The notes beneath the pieces are model-generated. The model was not told where the DNA came from. It ran no database searches and saw nothing but the letters and a program-made list of their open reading frames with translations. Positions 8,532 to 17,801 of a DNA stretch of 64,000 nt are shown here, one piece after another. How positions within the stretch are numbered: position 1 is the stretch's first letter; the number at the start of each line of letters is the position of its first letter. Source of the DNA: Ochrobactrum quorumnocens (GTDB lineage Bacteria; Pseudomonadota; Alphaproteobacteria; Rhizobiales; Rhizobiaceae). The stretch lies in NCBI RefSeq assembly GCF_002278035.1, contig NZ_CP022605.1:186001-250000 (forward strand). Reading direction: 5' to 3'. Position numbers and translations under genes: made by a program.

Positions 8532-9434
8532 ATGTTTCGCAAATCGCTCAGCCGCATTCTCTTTTCCGGTGTCGCTATCGCTATGATGGCGGGTGCTGCT
8601 TCTGCTGAAGGCATTGGCGCGTCACTCCTTACCCAGCAGCATCCTTTCTACATTTCGCTCGCAGACGCGATGAAGAAGGAAGCGCAGGCCCAGAATGTGC
8701 CGCTCGAAGTGTCTATCGCCAATCAGGATTTGAGCAAGCAACTCGCCGATGTCGAAGATTTCATCACTAAGGGCGTTGACGTCATCATTATCTCGCCGGT
8801 TGACAGCAAGGGCATACGCTCGGCAATCAACAAGGCTGAGAAGGCAGGCATCAAGGTCATTACCGTTGACGTCCCTGCAAACAATGTTGAGGTGACATCG
8901 TTCGTTGGTACTGACAATTTCGCCGGCGGTGAAAAAGCTGGTGAACTGATGGCAAAGTCCATTGGTGAAAAAGGCGATGTTGCAGTCATCGAATATCCGA
9001 CCGTACAGTCGGTGGTGGATCGCGTTGAAGGCTTCAAGAAAGCCATTACTAACTATCCGGACATCAAAATCGTATCGGTACAGCCAGGCATCACCCGTTC
9101 TGAAGCCCTGTCTGCCGCTCAGAACATTATTCAGGCCAATCCCGACATCGTCGGCATTTTCGGCTTTGGCGATGACGCAGCTCTCGCAGCGGCGTCCGCG
9201 GTGAAGGCTGCCAAGCTTGAGAAGCAGGTAAAAGTTATCGGCTTTGATGGCATGGAAGAAGCCCGAAACGCTGTGAAAAACGATCCGGTCATGGTTGGCG
9301 TTATCGCCCAGTATCCAGACCAGATGGGCAAGGTTGCAGTTGAAACAGCTGTCAAAGTGATCAAGGGCGAAAGCGTGCCGGCCAAACAGCCAATCGTACC
9401 TGGCGTTGTCACCAAAGACGGCGAAACCAAGTAA
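8532..9434 (+). CDS. Ribose-type sugar ABC binding protein
   Basis: 300-residue periplasmic binding protein of the RbsB/PF13407 class. Signal peptide about 1-23 (hydrophobic core, GAASA|EG). The start at 8532 has GGAGGAAA directly upstream. The frame is open 42 codons further, but that stretch has no site. The pattern NQDLSKQLADVEDFITKGVD and VDVIIISPVDSKG is typical of pentose/hexitol-type binding proteins. It is the receptor of the importer encoded by the next two genes. In Agrobacterium a solute-binding protein of this general kind led to the galactitol/altritol pathway; a tagatose, galactitol or altritol ligand is therefore a reasonable guess. Confidence 0.9.
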   Translation: MFRKSLSRILFSGVAIAMMAGAASAEGIGASLLTQQHPFYISLADAMKKEAQAQNVPLEVSIANQDLSKQLADVEDFITKGVDVIIISPVDSKGIRSAINKAEKAGIKVITVDVPANNVEVTSFVGTDNFAGGEKAGELMAKSIGEKGDVAVIEYPTVQSVVDRVEGFKKAITNYPDIKIVSVQPGITRSEALSAAQNIIQANPDIVGIFGFGDDAALAAASAVKAAKLEKQVKVIGFDGMEEARNAVKNDPVMVGVIAQYPDQMGKVAVETAVKVIKGESVPAKQPIVPGVVTKDGETK

Positions 9435-9442
9435 CACCGCGT

Positions 9443-9474
9443 GAAACGGCGGCACTCCTCCCAGCCGCCGTTTC
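9443..9474. promoter_or_regulatory. Intercistronic hairpin after binding-protein gene
   Basis: Perfect 11-bp inverted repeat GAAACGGCGGC (9443-9453) / GCCGCCGTTTC (9464-9474), 10-nt loop, no T tract. Placed 8 bp after the stop codon and before the ATPase gene, it likely protects the upstream mRNA or causes partial termination, giving excess binding protein. Confidence 0.6.
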
Positions 9475-9606
9475 CATTCCGCGCGCGGCAGCTTGAGCGA
9501 CACTACACGCCAGAGCTGCCGCTGCGCACTCATTGACAGCAGACTTTAAGCGTTCCACGTTTCTTAGCGCGCTCATCTGCAGTATAACGGAGAGCGGAGG
9601 CCTAAA

Positions 9607-11151
9607 ATGACAGCCACCAGTTCCGCAAAAGATATAAGCCCGAATTTGATGACCGATACAGTGCTGGAGATCCGCGACATCGCTAAGTCGTTCGGTTCGG
9701 TAATTGCGCTTAAGCGCATGAACCTGACTGTGCGTCGTGGGCGTGTGCACACACTTTTGGGTGAAAACGGCGCGGGTAAATCCACGCTGATGAAAATCCT
9801 GGCCGGTGTTTTCAAACCAACATCTGGCACGATTATACTCAAGAGTGCGCCTTATGCGCCCAAGAACCCGCTTGATGCCCGTTCCCATGGAATTTCGATC
9901 GTCTTTCAAGAGCTAAGTCTCTGCCGCAACCTCTCCGTTGCAGAGAATATTTTTGCTAATAATGAACCAAGTCGCTTTGGGTTCATCCGCAATTCCGAAC
10001 TGAACGCGGAAGCCGACAAACTGATCAATGAGCTCGGTCTGCCGGTCGATGTGCACGCGAAAGTCGGTGACCTGTCAATTGCGCAGCGACAGCTCGTAGA
10101 AATCGCCAAAGGGTTGAGCCAGCCCGCAGACGTAGTTATCCTCGATGAGCCCACGTCTTCCCTTTCCGACAGCGAAGCAGAAATCCTTTTCACGATCATC
10201 GAACGGTTGAAGGCACGTGGCACGGCCGTTATCTATATTTCCCATCGCATGGAAGAAATCATGCGACTTTCTGATGACATTACTGTCGTTCGTGACGGTG
10301 AATATGTAACGACCACGGAAAAAGATCAGACCAGCATCGATAAGTTGATTGCGTTGATGGTTGGGCGTGAGATGACCGACATCTACCCCCCGCGCGAGGC
10401 TCATCGTCCATCGGCAATCGTCCCCCCAATTCTGGCAACCAAGAACCTCAGCGTGCCGGGTAAATTTCACAATGTCTCAATCGATGTAAAACCGGGCGAA
10501 GTGCTGGGCCTTTTCGGCCTCGTCGGCTCAGGTCGTTCGGATGTGATGAAGGCCTTGTTCGGCATGCTTCAGCCAACCGGCGAAATCATACTGGATGATA
10601 AGCCAATTACCCTGGCTTCACCAACGGATGCAATCCGCAACGGCATAGCTTTTGTCACTGAAAACCGCAAAGAAGAAGGTCTCGTCCTGCCTCATAGCGT
10701 CGAGCGCAATATCAATATGGTTGCGCTTGGTCAGCTCGCAGGCCCGTTTGGTATGATGCGCTCATCCGCAGAGCGCTCTGGTGCTAAAGCGGAAGTGCTA
10801 CGTCTTGCCATCAAGACCGCTTCGCTTGATACGATCGCGGGTTCGCTCAGCGGCGGCAACCAGCAAAAAATCGTGCTGGCGAAATGGCTTCAGATGAAGC
10901 CACGCATATTGATCCTTGATGAGCCAACGCGCGGCGTCGATGTCGGTGCGAAATTCGAAATCTATCGCATCATCCGTGAACTAGCCGCCAATGGCGCGGC
11001 GATCCTGATGGTTTCCTCCGAACTGCCGGAAGTGCTTGGTCTCAGTGACCGCGTAGCCGTCATGCATAACAAGCATGTCGCCGCTGTCCTTGATGCCGAT
11101 GACCTCACGCCAGAAACCGTCATGAGCTATGCAGCAGGAATGCAAAAATGA
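9607..11151 (+). CDS. Ribose-type sugar ABC importer ATPase (double cassette)
   Basis: 514-residue CUT2-type ATPase with two cassettes. First half: Walker A GENGAGKST, signature-like LSIAQRQLVEIAKG, Walker B VVILDEPTSSL. Second half: degenerate Walker A GLVGSGRSD, intact LSGGNQQKIVLAKWL and LILDEPTRGVD. This asymmetry is normal for RbsA/XylG/MglA proteins. GGAGG precedes the ATG. Its stop overlaps the permease start by 4 bp (ATGA), indicating translational coupling. Confidence 0.93.
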   Translation: MTATSSAKDISPNLMTDTVLEIRDIAKSFGSVIALKRMNLTVRRGRVHTLLGENGAGKSTLMKILAGVFKPTSGTIILKSAPYAPKNPLDARSHGISIVFQELSLCRNLSVAENIFANNEPSRFGFIRNSELNAEADKLINELGLPVDVHAKVGDLSIAQRQLVEIAKGLSQPADVVILDEPTSSLSDSEAEILFTIIERLKARGTAVIYISHRMEEIMRLSDDITVVRDGEYVTTTEKDQTSIDKLIALMVGREMTDIYPPREAHRPSAIVPPILATKNLSVPGKFHNVSIDVKPGEVLGLFGLVGSGRSDVMKALFGMLQPTGEIILDDKPITLASPTDAIRNGIAFVTENRKEEGLVLPHSVERNINMVALGQLAGPFGMMRSSAERSGAKAEVLRLAIKTASLDTIAGSLSGGNQQKIVLAKWLQMKPRILILDEPTRGVDVGAKFEIYRIIRELAANGAAILMVSSELPEVLGLSDRVAVMHNKHVAAVLDADDLTPETVMSYAAGMQK

Positions 11152-12143
11152 GCAACGCACAAGAAATTCAGAAAAAAGCAGCGGACGCGGAAGTCCGCCG
11201 TTCGCTGTTCTCCTCCCCGATGATCCGCCAATATGGCGGCATCGTCATTTCACTGGTAGTGCTCTGTGTCGTGTTTGCAGTGTTGAACCCGCGCTTCCTC
11301 GCCTTCAACAATTTCATGAACATCATGCAGCAGGTGGCCGTAATTGCGGTTGCCGCTTACGGCATGACATATGTGATCCTGCTCGGCGAAATTGATCTCT
11401 CGATTGGTTCCATCATTGCTGTATCCGGCATGGTGGCAGCTCAGGCCTTTGCAATGGGCTTCGGGTTTGCGCCAACAGTGATATTCACACTGGCTGCGGG
11501 TGCGATCATGGGCGGCTTGAATGGTGTCCTCTCGGCCAAGCTTATGTTGCCGTCCTTCATCGTCACCGTCGCAACGATGGGCATCTATCGCGGCATGGTC
11601 AGCCTGCCTACCAATGGCGCACCTGAAATCATCGAGAACGACACGTGGCTTGCCATCGGTTCTGAAACCTGGCTTGGCCTTCCGATTATCATCTGGATTG
11701 TCGGCGTCCTCTTCATCGTCAATTATATCCTGCTGTCTAAGACTGTATTCGGCCGCCGAATCTACCTGGCAGGTGGGAACAAGGAAGCCGCCATCTATTC
11801 CGGCATCCGGGTTGATCGCATCAAGATCATTGTTTTCATGCTTTCCGGTGTCATGGCAGCCATCAGCGGCATTCTGCTCTCGTCGCGCCTGTCCTCCGCA
11901 CAGACAAATGCCGGTATGGGCTACGAACTTGATGCAATTGCAGCTGTCGTTCTTGGCGGAACCTCGCTTGCAGGCGGAGTGGGCACCATGGTGGGCACCA
12001 TCCTCGGCGCGCTTATCATTGGTGTCATCAACAACGGCATGAACATGCTGTCAGTGCCTTATTTCTATCAGCTCATCGTCAAAGGGGTCGTCATTCTCGT
12101 CGCCGTCTGGCTCGATGTCCGTTCAAAGTCCGTCAGAACATAA
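11148..12143 (+). CDS. Ribose-type sugar ABC importer permease
   Basis: 331-residue RbsC-family permease with about nine hydrophobic segments, including GEIDLSIGSIIAVSGMVAA and the GGTSLAGGVGTMVGTILGAL region characteristic of CUT2 permeases. It forms the homodimeric channel for the double-cassette ATPase. Coupled by a 4-bp overlap to the ATPase gene and 16 bp from the kinase gene. Confidence 0.93.
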   Translation: MSNAQEIQKKAADAEVRRSLFSSPMIRQYGGIVISLVVLCVVFAVLNPRFLAFNNFMNIMQQVAVIAVAAYGMTYVILLGEIDLSIGSIIAVSGMVAAQAFAMGFGFAPTVIFTLAAGAIMGGLNGVLSAKLMLPSFIVTVATMGIYRGMVSLPTNGAPEIIENDTWLAIGSETWLGLPIIIWIVGVLFIVNYILLSKTVFGRRIYLAGGNKEAAIYSGIRVDRIKIIVFMLSGVMAAISGILLSSRLSSAQTNAGMGYELDAIAAVVLGGTSLAGGVGTMVGTILGALIIGVINNGMNMLSVPYFYQLIVKGVVILVAVWLDVRSKSVRT

Positions 12144-12159
12144 GCAGCGGTATACATAA

Positions 12160-13107
12160 ATGAAAAAGATCATCACCATCGGCGAAATCGTCGTTGAGAT
12201 CATGGCCGTGGAGACTGGTAACGGTTTCAGGAGCGCCATTCCGCTGATCGGGCCGTTTGCCTCCGGCGCACCTGCTATCTTCATTGATCAGGCCGCAAAA
12301 ATGGGCCAGCCGTGCGGCATCGTCAGTGCCGTTGGCAATGACGATTTCGGTACGCTCAATATTGAGCGACTGCAAAGGGACGGCGTTGATGTTTCGGCCA
12401 TCGGCATACATCCGACCGCAGCCACAGGCAGCGCCTTCGTGCGCTATCGCCCGGATGGTAATCGCGATTTCATATTCAATATCAAGCACAGCGCTTGCAG
12501 TGCAATCGATCTGACTCCAGAAGCAGAAGCATTGATCGAAACCGCTGACCATCTGCATATTATGGGCTCGGCACTGTTTTCCGATGGCATTGTCGCAACC
12601 ATTCATGAAGCGACAATCCGCATCAAGGCTAAGGGCGGCACGGTTTCCTTCGACCCGAACATCCGCAAGGAAATGCTCGAATTGCCCGGCATGCGCGAAG
12701 CCCTTGCCCATGCGCTTGAAAACACCGATCTGTTCATGCCAAGCGGTGCGGAAATTTTCCTCTTCACCAAGGCGACAGAGGAAAAGGCTGCAATAGAAGA
12801 ATTGCTGGCACGCGGCATCAAGGCGATCGTCGTCAAGCGTGGCGCTGATGGTGCAAGCTATTTCGACCAGTCTGGTGAAATCTCTTCACCTGCATTCAAG
12901 GTCGAAGAAATCGATCCGACCGGTGCTGGTGATAGCTTCGGAGCAGCTTTCGTCACTTGCTGGCTGCGCGGCATGAAACCTGCACATGCGCTACACCTCG
13001 CCAACGCAACGGGTGCGCGTGCGGTCGGGGTCAAAGGTCCAATGGAAGGAACGTCCACCTTGGCAGAAATCGAAGCCTTCATTGCAAATAACGGAGCATT
13101 GTCATGA
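12160..13107 (+). CDS. tagK: PfkB-family sugar kinase, probable tagatose kinase
   Basis: 315 residues, ribokinase/PfkB fold: N-terminal GEIVVEIMAV, C-terminal signature DPTGAGDSFGAAF near residue 250 with the catalytic Asp in GAGD. It phosphorylates a ketose with ATP. Placement next to a PF08013 protein and two polyol dehydrogenases is the arrangement described for Agrobacterium, where a PF00294 kinase makes D-tagatose 6-phosphate. A fructokinase or KDG-kinase-like role cannot be excluded from sequence alone. The next gene starts within its stop codon (ATGA). Confidence 0.8.
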   Translation: MKKIITIGEIVVEIMAVETGNGFRSAIPLIGPFASGAPAIFIDQAAKMGQPCGIVSAVGNDDFGTLNIERLQRDGVDVSAIGIHPTAATGSAFVRYRPDGNRDFIFNIKHSACSAIDLTPEAEALIETADHLHIMGSALFSDGIVATIHEATIRIKAKGGTVSFDPNIRKEMLELPGMREALAHALENTDLFMPSGAEIFLFTKATEEKAAIEELLARGIKAIVVKRGADGASYFDQSGEISSPAFKVEEIDPTGAGDSFGAAFVTCWLRGMKPAHALHLANATGARAVGVKGPMEGTSTLAEIEAFIANNGALS

Positions 13108-14390
13108 GCAGCACGCAGACATTGAGCACGCTTCCCGCACGGTTTTCGAGCGGCGCACGTGGTGGCATCACCTCGATCTGCTCAGCGCATCCTGTGGTCA
13201 TTGAAGCAGCCCTGCTTGAAGGCATTGCAACCAAAACCGACGTGTTGATCGAAGCCACCTGCAATCAGGTCAATCAGGATGGCGGCTATACCGGCATGAC
13301 ACCGGCTGATTTCCGCCGCTTTGTCGAAGACATTGCAGCCCGCCTCGGCTTTGATACCAAGCGCCTTATTCTGGGTGGCGATCATCTGGGTCCAAATCCG
13401 TGGAAGCATCTTCCCGCAGAAGAAGCCATGCAGAAGTCCGAAATCATGATGGATGGCTTTGTGCGTGCAGGCTTCACCAAGATCCATCTTGATACTTCCA
13501 TGGGCTGCGCCGGTGAACCGGTCGCTCTGCCGGATGCAATCACTGCGGAACGCGCAGCGCGTCTTGCCAGGGTCGCAGAAAAAGCAGCCGCTGAATCCGG
13601 TTTTGATCTGCCGGTTTATATTGTGGGTACGGAAGTTCCTATCCCCGGCGGCGCGATGGAAGAAATCGAAGATCTGGAACTGACCACACCGCAAGCAGCG
13701 CTTGAAACCGTTGCTATTCACCGCAAGGCTTTTGCAGCGCTTGGTTTGGAAGATGCCTTTGCACGTGCCATCGGTGTTGTCGTGCAGCCGGGTGTGGAAT
13801 TTGGCAATGAGAATGTCGTCTATTATGATAGCGACAAGGCTACAGCGCTGAGCAGCACGCTCAATGAAATGCCGCAATTTATCTTTGAAGCGCACTCAAC
13901 CGACTATCAGCCGGTAGAAGCGCTTACCGATCTCGTTCATGACGGTTTTGCCATTCTGAAAGTCGGACCGGGCCTCACCTTCGCGCTGCGTGAAGCACTT
14001 TATGGTCTTGACCAGATTGCAGCTTTTCTCGACAAGCTGCCGGAAGAAGAGACGGTTCGCGGCAAGCTTGAAAAGCTCCTCCTCAACGAGCCTAAGAACT
14101 GGGAGAAATATTATCATGGCGATGCGAGCGAGCTGCGCCTTCAGCGTCATTTCTCCTATAGCGACCGCATTCGCTATTACTGGCCACATCCTGAAGCGAC
14201 CGCTGCCGTCAATTCACTCATGAAGCGTCTTGAAGGTCGCAAAATCCCGGAAACACTGATCAGTCAGTATCTCGGTACGCTTTATCCGGCTGTTGCCTCA
14301 GGCAAGGTCGAAGCAACCCCACATGCGCTGATGGTCGAAGCCGTCCGCAATGTCATCCGCATCTATGGCAAGGCTGTTGGGACCCATTGA
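13104..14390 (+). CDS. PF08013 (GatZ/KbaZ) protein, probable tagatose-6-phosphate 4-epimerase
   Basis: 428 residues spanning the whole GatZ/KbaZ family: the GGITSICSAHP and LGGDHLGPNPW segments, FTKIHLDTSMGCAGE, and VQPGVEFGNENV. In enterobacteria such proteins assist a class II tagatose-bisphosphate aldolase. In Agrobacterium a stand-alone member epimerises D-tagatose 6-phosphate to D-fructose 6-phosphate. No aldolase catalytic subunit is encoded here, which favours the epimerase role. GGAG lies 9 nt before the ATG and the gene overlaps the kinase by 4 bp. A strong terminator follows. Confidence 0.82.
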   Translation: MSSTQTLSTLPARFSSGARGGITSICSAHPVVIEAALLEGIATKTDVLIEATCNQVNQDGGYTGMTPADFRRFVEDIAARLGFDTKRLILGGDHLGPNPWKHLPAEEAMQKSEIMMDGFVRAGFTKIHLDTSMGCAGEPVALPDAITAERAARLARVAEKAAAESGFDLPVYIVGTEVPIPGGAMEEIEDLELTTPQAALETVAIHRKAFAALGLEDAFARAIGVVVQPGVEFGNENVVYYDSDKATALSSTLNEMPQFIFEAHSTDYQPVEALTDLVHDGFAILKVGPGLTFALREALYGLDQIAAFLDKLPEEETVRGKLEKLLLNEPKNWEKYYHGDASELRLQRHFSYSDRIRYYWPHPEATAAVNSLMKRLEGRKIPETLISQYLGTLYPAVASGKVEATPHALMVEAVRNVIRIYGKAVGTH

Positions 14391-14413
14391 GAGGGTTACA
14401 AAAACAAAGGAAA

Positions 14414-14440
14414 GGGCGGCCAAAAGGCCGCCCTTTTTTT
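14414..14440 (+). terminator. Rho-independent terminator of the sugar operon
   Basis: GGGCGGCC (14414-14421), AAAA loop, GGCCGCCC (14426-14433), then seven T. Textbook intrinsic terminator 24 bp after the PF08013 gene; the convergent alcohol dehydrogenase gene ends 2 bp beyond. Confidence 0.95.
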
Positions 14441-14441
14441 A

Positions 14442-15488
14442 TCACGCATTCAAAGACGCTATATCGATAACGAACCGATAGCGCACGTCGCTTTTGAGAA
14501 CACGCTCGTAAGCTTCGTTAATGTCCTGAATATTAATCTTCTCAATTTCAGAGACGATATTGTGCTTGCCACAGAAATCAAGCATTTCCTGTGTTTCTTT
14601 AATAGAGCCGATCATCGAGCCAGCAAGGCTCTTACGACCCGGAATGAGCGAGAAGGCATGGACCGGCACCATATCTTCAGGCGCTCCAACGACAACCATT
14701 GTGCCATTCACTTTGAGCAATCCAAGATAGGCATTCCAATCAATCGCCACACCAACCGTGCAGATGATCAGATCAAATGTTCCGGCCAGCTTCTCGAATG
14801 TCTCGCTGTCGCTGGTAGCATAATACTCTTTTGCTCCGAGCTTCAGTCCGTCATCCTTCTTTGAAAGCGATTGGCTCAACACAGTGACATGCACACCCAT
14901 GGCATTTGCCAGTTTGACGCCCATATGGCCAAGGCCACCCATGCCAACAATCGCGATCTTTTTGCCAGGTCCGGCCTGCCAATGGCGCAGCGGCGAATAG
15001 AGCGTTATCCCTGCACAAAGAAGAGGAGCTGACGCGTCAAGCGGCAGATTGTCGGGTATGGAGAGGACATAGCCTTCCTTGACGACGATCTGATCGGAAT
15101 AACCGCCTTGAGTAGGCGTCTTTCCGTCAGCATCGACACTGTTATAAGTCTGCACCAGACCGGGCAGATAATGTTCATTGTCCAGATCACGCGTGGCACA
15201 GCCTACACAGGAATCAACGAAGCAACCAACGCCGACCTTATCGCCTACTTTGAATTTGGTCACGTTGGAACCGACGGCGCTGACAACGCCAACGATCTCA
15301 TGACCTGGTACAATCGGGTAGACTGCATTTTTCCATTCGTTGCGAACGGTGTGAATATCAGAGTGGCAAACTCCACAATATTGAATTGAAATCACCACAT
15401 CGTCTGCATTTGGTTCGCGACGTTCAAATGTGAACGGAACCAAGGGTTGATCCGCATCAGTTGCGGCATAACCTCTTGCAATAGCCAT
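14442..15488 (-). CDS. NAD(P)-dependent alcohol dehydrogenase, YahK/CAD type
   Basis: 348-residue MDR alcohol dehydrogenase of the cinnamyl-alcohol/YahK group, likely reducing aldehydes with NADPH. Catalytic zinc ligands C41, H63, E64 are present, as is the Rossmann motif GMGGLGHMG. Odd point: the structural-zinc lobe keeps only the first cysteines (DSCVGC) and then reads [11 protein letters not shown] where the family normally has two more cysteines, so the structural zinc may be lost. GGAG precedes the ATG at 15488. Divergent from an AraC-family gene that probably controls it. Confidence 0.88.
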   Translation of the reverse strand: MAIARGYAATDADQPLVPFTFERREPNADDVVISIQYCGVCHSDIHTVRNEWKNAVYPIVPGHEIVGVVSAVGSNVTKFKVGDKVGVGCFVDSCVGCATRDLDNEHYLPGLVQTYNSVDADGKTPTQGGYSDQIVVKEGYVLSIPDNLPLDASAPLLCAGITLYSPLRHWQAGPGKKIAIVGMGGLGHMGVKLANAMGVHVTVLSQSLSKKDDGLKLGAKEYYATSDSETFEKLAGTFDLIICTVGVAIDWNAYLGLLKVNGTMVVVGAPEDMVPVHAFSLIPGRKSLAGSMIGSIKETQEMLDFCGKHNIVSEIEKINIQDINEAYERVLKSDVRYRFVIDIASLNA

Positions 15489-15679
15489 AATAAACTCCAA
15501 TCATCGAAGCGAAACTGGGGAGAGAAGGGACGCTGAAATATGAACGATTTTCGCATAATAAGGTAGACCGATCCTACAAGCTTCTTGCACGATCCTGCAA
15601 AAATTGGTGTATCCTCTCGCAAGTCGAACAGCCAGGCATAAGTAAGTGGCGGTTCAATCAGTTATGAAACGAGGCCCAT

Positions 15680-16567
15680 ATGAGATCACTGGCAGACGCT
15701 TATAGCGAACTTGCATCACTGGCGGCTCGCTTTGTAAAGGAAGACGGTGAAGTCCGAACAGCCATCGAGGGGCTTTCGCTAAGCAGACGCTCGACGCCAA
15801 GCATTCCATGTCACGGGAGTTACAGACCGTGCCTCGCAATGGTCCTTCAGGGCGCCAAGTCTTTGCAGCTCGGATCTGCAACAATCAACTACACAACAGG
15901 TGAGTATCTGGTGACGTCGCTGGATTTGCCCGTAACATGGCGTGTTTCGGAGGCGAGCGTTGAAGCACCACACTTATGCTTGTCGCTAGCAATCGATAGT
16001 GAGAAGCTCGTGAACCTTCTCGGACAAATGGATATTCGCCGCAATTCAATCTCAACGGAGGCGAAACGGGGAATTGCTGTAAACGCGGCGCCTACTGAAC
16101 TTCTTGATGCCATGGTCCGGTTGTTACGTTTGCTTGAAACACCCGGTGAAATTCCCATTATGGCGCCTCTTCTAGAACAGGAAATTCTATACCGATTGCT
16201 GACGGGTACGGATGGCGAGCGGCTTGTCAATATTGCAACAATCGATAGCCAGGCAAACAGAATAGCACGTGCAATTTCGTGGCTTCGGCAGAACTTTGCT
16301 CTTCACCTCAAGATAGAACAACTCGCTGAATACGTGAATATGAGTGTCTCATCATTTCACCATCACTTCAAAGCAATCACTGCCATGACACCAATTCAAT
16401 ATCAAAAGCAATTACGGCTTAATGAAGCGCGGAGACTAATGTTGGTTGAACGGCTCGATGCCGGTACCGCGGGCCATCGTGTGGGATATCAGAGCCCTTC
16501 GCAGTTTAGTCGCGAGTACAGTCGATTTTACGGTAACCCGCCACTTCGGGATATAGAAGCTGCTTAA
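15680..16567 (+). CDS. AraC-family regulator (AraC_N type)
   Basis: 295 residues: N-terminal AraC_N (PF06719) effector domain starting around RSTPSIPCHGSYRPCLAMVLQGAK, and a C-terminal double helix-turn-helix (LKIEQLAEYVNMSVSSFHHH, then GYQSPSQFSREYSRFYG). This subfamily is usually divergent from, and activates, alcohol/aldehyde dehydrogenase genes, as here across a 191-bp gap. Aldehydes or alcohols are plausible inducers, by inference. Confidence 0.88.
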   Translation: MRSLADAYSELASLAARFVKEDGEVRTAIEGLSLSRRSTPSIPCHGSYRPCLAMVLQGAKSLQLGSATINYTTGEYLVTSLDLPVTWRVSEASVEAPHLCLSLAIDSEKLVNLLGQMDIRRNSISTEAKRGIAVNAAPTELLDAMVRLLRLLETPGEIPIMAPLLEQEILYRLLTGTDGERLVNIATIDSQANRIARAISWLRQNFALHLKIEQLAEYVNMSVSSFHHHFKAITAMTPIQYQKQLRLNEARRLMLVERLDAGTAGHRVGYQSPSQFSREYSRFYGNPPLRDIEAA

Positions 16568-16628
16568 GCTGTTTCGATCGCATCTGTTCATAAGAGCACG
16601 AGTTGCATTAATCGCAGCAAAACGCGCT

Positions 16629-17801
16629 CTACCGAGTGTCATCATCCATTCCGGGGAGGATAATTGACAGTGAGGCGCCACCGCCAGATCTGTTTTGCAA
16701 CTCGAGCCTTCCACCGTGCGCGACAGCGATAGCCTGCACCACCGAAAGACCCAATCCCGTGCCGCCAGTGGCGCGTGATCTGGACACTTCCCCACGCCAA
16801 AATGGTTTCACTTCAACCCCACACATATCGTCCGGAAATCCGGGGCCTCGATCCAGAAGCCGAATAGCCAGAAATCCGTCAGCCAACTTATCAATTTCGC
16901 ATCGTAAGCTCGCGCCTTCCGCAGCATAACGACAAGCATTTTCGACAAGTGCGAGGATAGCTTGTCTTATGCGCTGTGAATCAACCAGAACAACGGTTGG
17001 CGGCAGTTCTGCTGACACTTTAATATTGTTTGTATCGAGCATCGGTTCAGCCGAATGTAGAACTCCTTCAATCAACTGAGCCAGATCAATCTGCTCAGGG
17101 TGCATGACCAGCTTTTGGCCTATCGCCAAGGATAAAGTACGGAGGTCTTCGACAATCCGGGATAATCCTTCGGCTTGTAAAAGAAGATTGCTCAAGGCCT
17201 TCTTTTCCATCGGGAATATGCCGTCGACCATGCCCTGCATCGTGCCACGTAAAATTGTGAGTGGCGTGCGCAGTTCATGTGCCAGGGCCATGTTGTTGAA
17301 GTGCAGTCTGTTTTCCATATTTTGAAGGCTGGTGGCCATCGCATTAAAGCTATCGATAAGGCTCGAAACTTCCATAGTGCGTTTGTGAGAACCCGTCATA
17401 CGAACTGAAAAGTCACCTGATTTCAACGCTTCGGCAACCACTGTCAGTTGCTCAAGTGGCCGCGCAATTTTTCTCGCCAAATATATCCCAATCGCACTAC
17501 AGATGAGCGCCGAGAGAAGACCCGATACCAGAACCGATATATAAACGTTCCAATCCAATGGATCTGAGAACCTGTTGAGATATCGAAACAGCTCCTTAAG
17601 TGCTGCTGTATCCGGCACGATGCCCGCATTTAGATCCCGATAAGCATGTGCCGCGTCTGCGGGTAGCTGTTGTAATAGCCCTTCCTCAAGATAGGATGCG
17701 TACCAGTTAACCCCCAGATAAGCCAAGCCAACACTCAGCAATAACATTGCCGTGATGATGATTGCGGTTAATGTGGCAAGTGAAAGCGTTGGGAACTTCA
17801 T
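16629..17801 (-). CDS. Sensor histidine kinase (BaeS/AdeS-like)
   Basis: 390-residue inner-membrane kinase. Membrane segments near 10-32 and 85-106 bracket a short periplasmic sensor of about 55 residues. A HAMP domain follows (about 107-160), then an H-box with phospho-accepting H175 (AHELRTPLTILRG), an N-box NACRYAAEGA and G-boxes DRGPGFP and GGTGLGLSVV. The start overlaps the response-regulator stop by 4 bp. The small sensor resembles envelope-stress or drug-responsive kinases; stimulus unknown. The divergent PAP2 lipid phosphatase gene is an obvious candidate target. Confidence 0.9.
   Translation of the reverse strand: MKFPTLSLATLTAIIITAMLLLSVGLAYLGVNWYASYLEEGLLQQLPADAAHAYRDLNAGIVPDTAALKELFRYLNRFSDPLDWNVYISVLVSGLLSALICSAIGIYLARKIARPLEQLTVVAEALKSGDFSVRMTGSHKRTMEVSSLIDSFNAMATSLQNMENRLHFNNMALAHELRTPLTILRGTMQGMVDGIFPMEKKALSNLLLQAEGLSRIVEDLRTLSLAIGQKLVMHPEQIDLAQLIEGVLHSAEPMLDTNNIKVSAELPPTVVLVDSQRIRQAILALVENACRYAAEGASLRCEIDKLADGFLAIRLLDRGPGFPDDMCGVEVKPFWRGEVSRSRATGGTGLGLSVVQAIAVAHGGRLELQNRSGGGASLSIILPGMDDDTR

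Noticed and set aside
8622..9533. Long minus-strand open frame opposite the ribose-type binding protein gene
   Set aside because: It is the antisense shadow of a well-supported gene with signal peptide and RBS; its residues are rich in C, H and N as expected of such shadows.
13182..13895. 237-codon minus-strand frame within the PF08013 gene
   Set aside because: Antisense shadow of a conserved full-length protein; no RBS.
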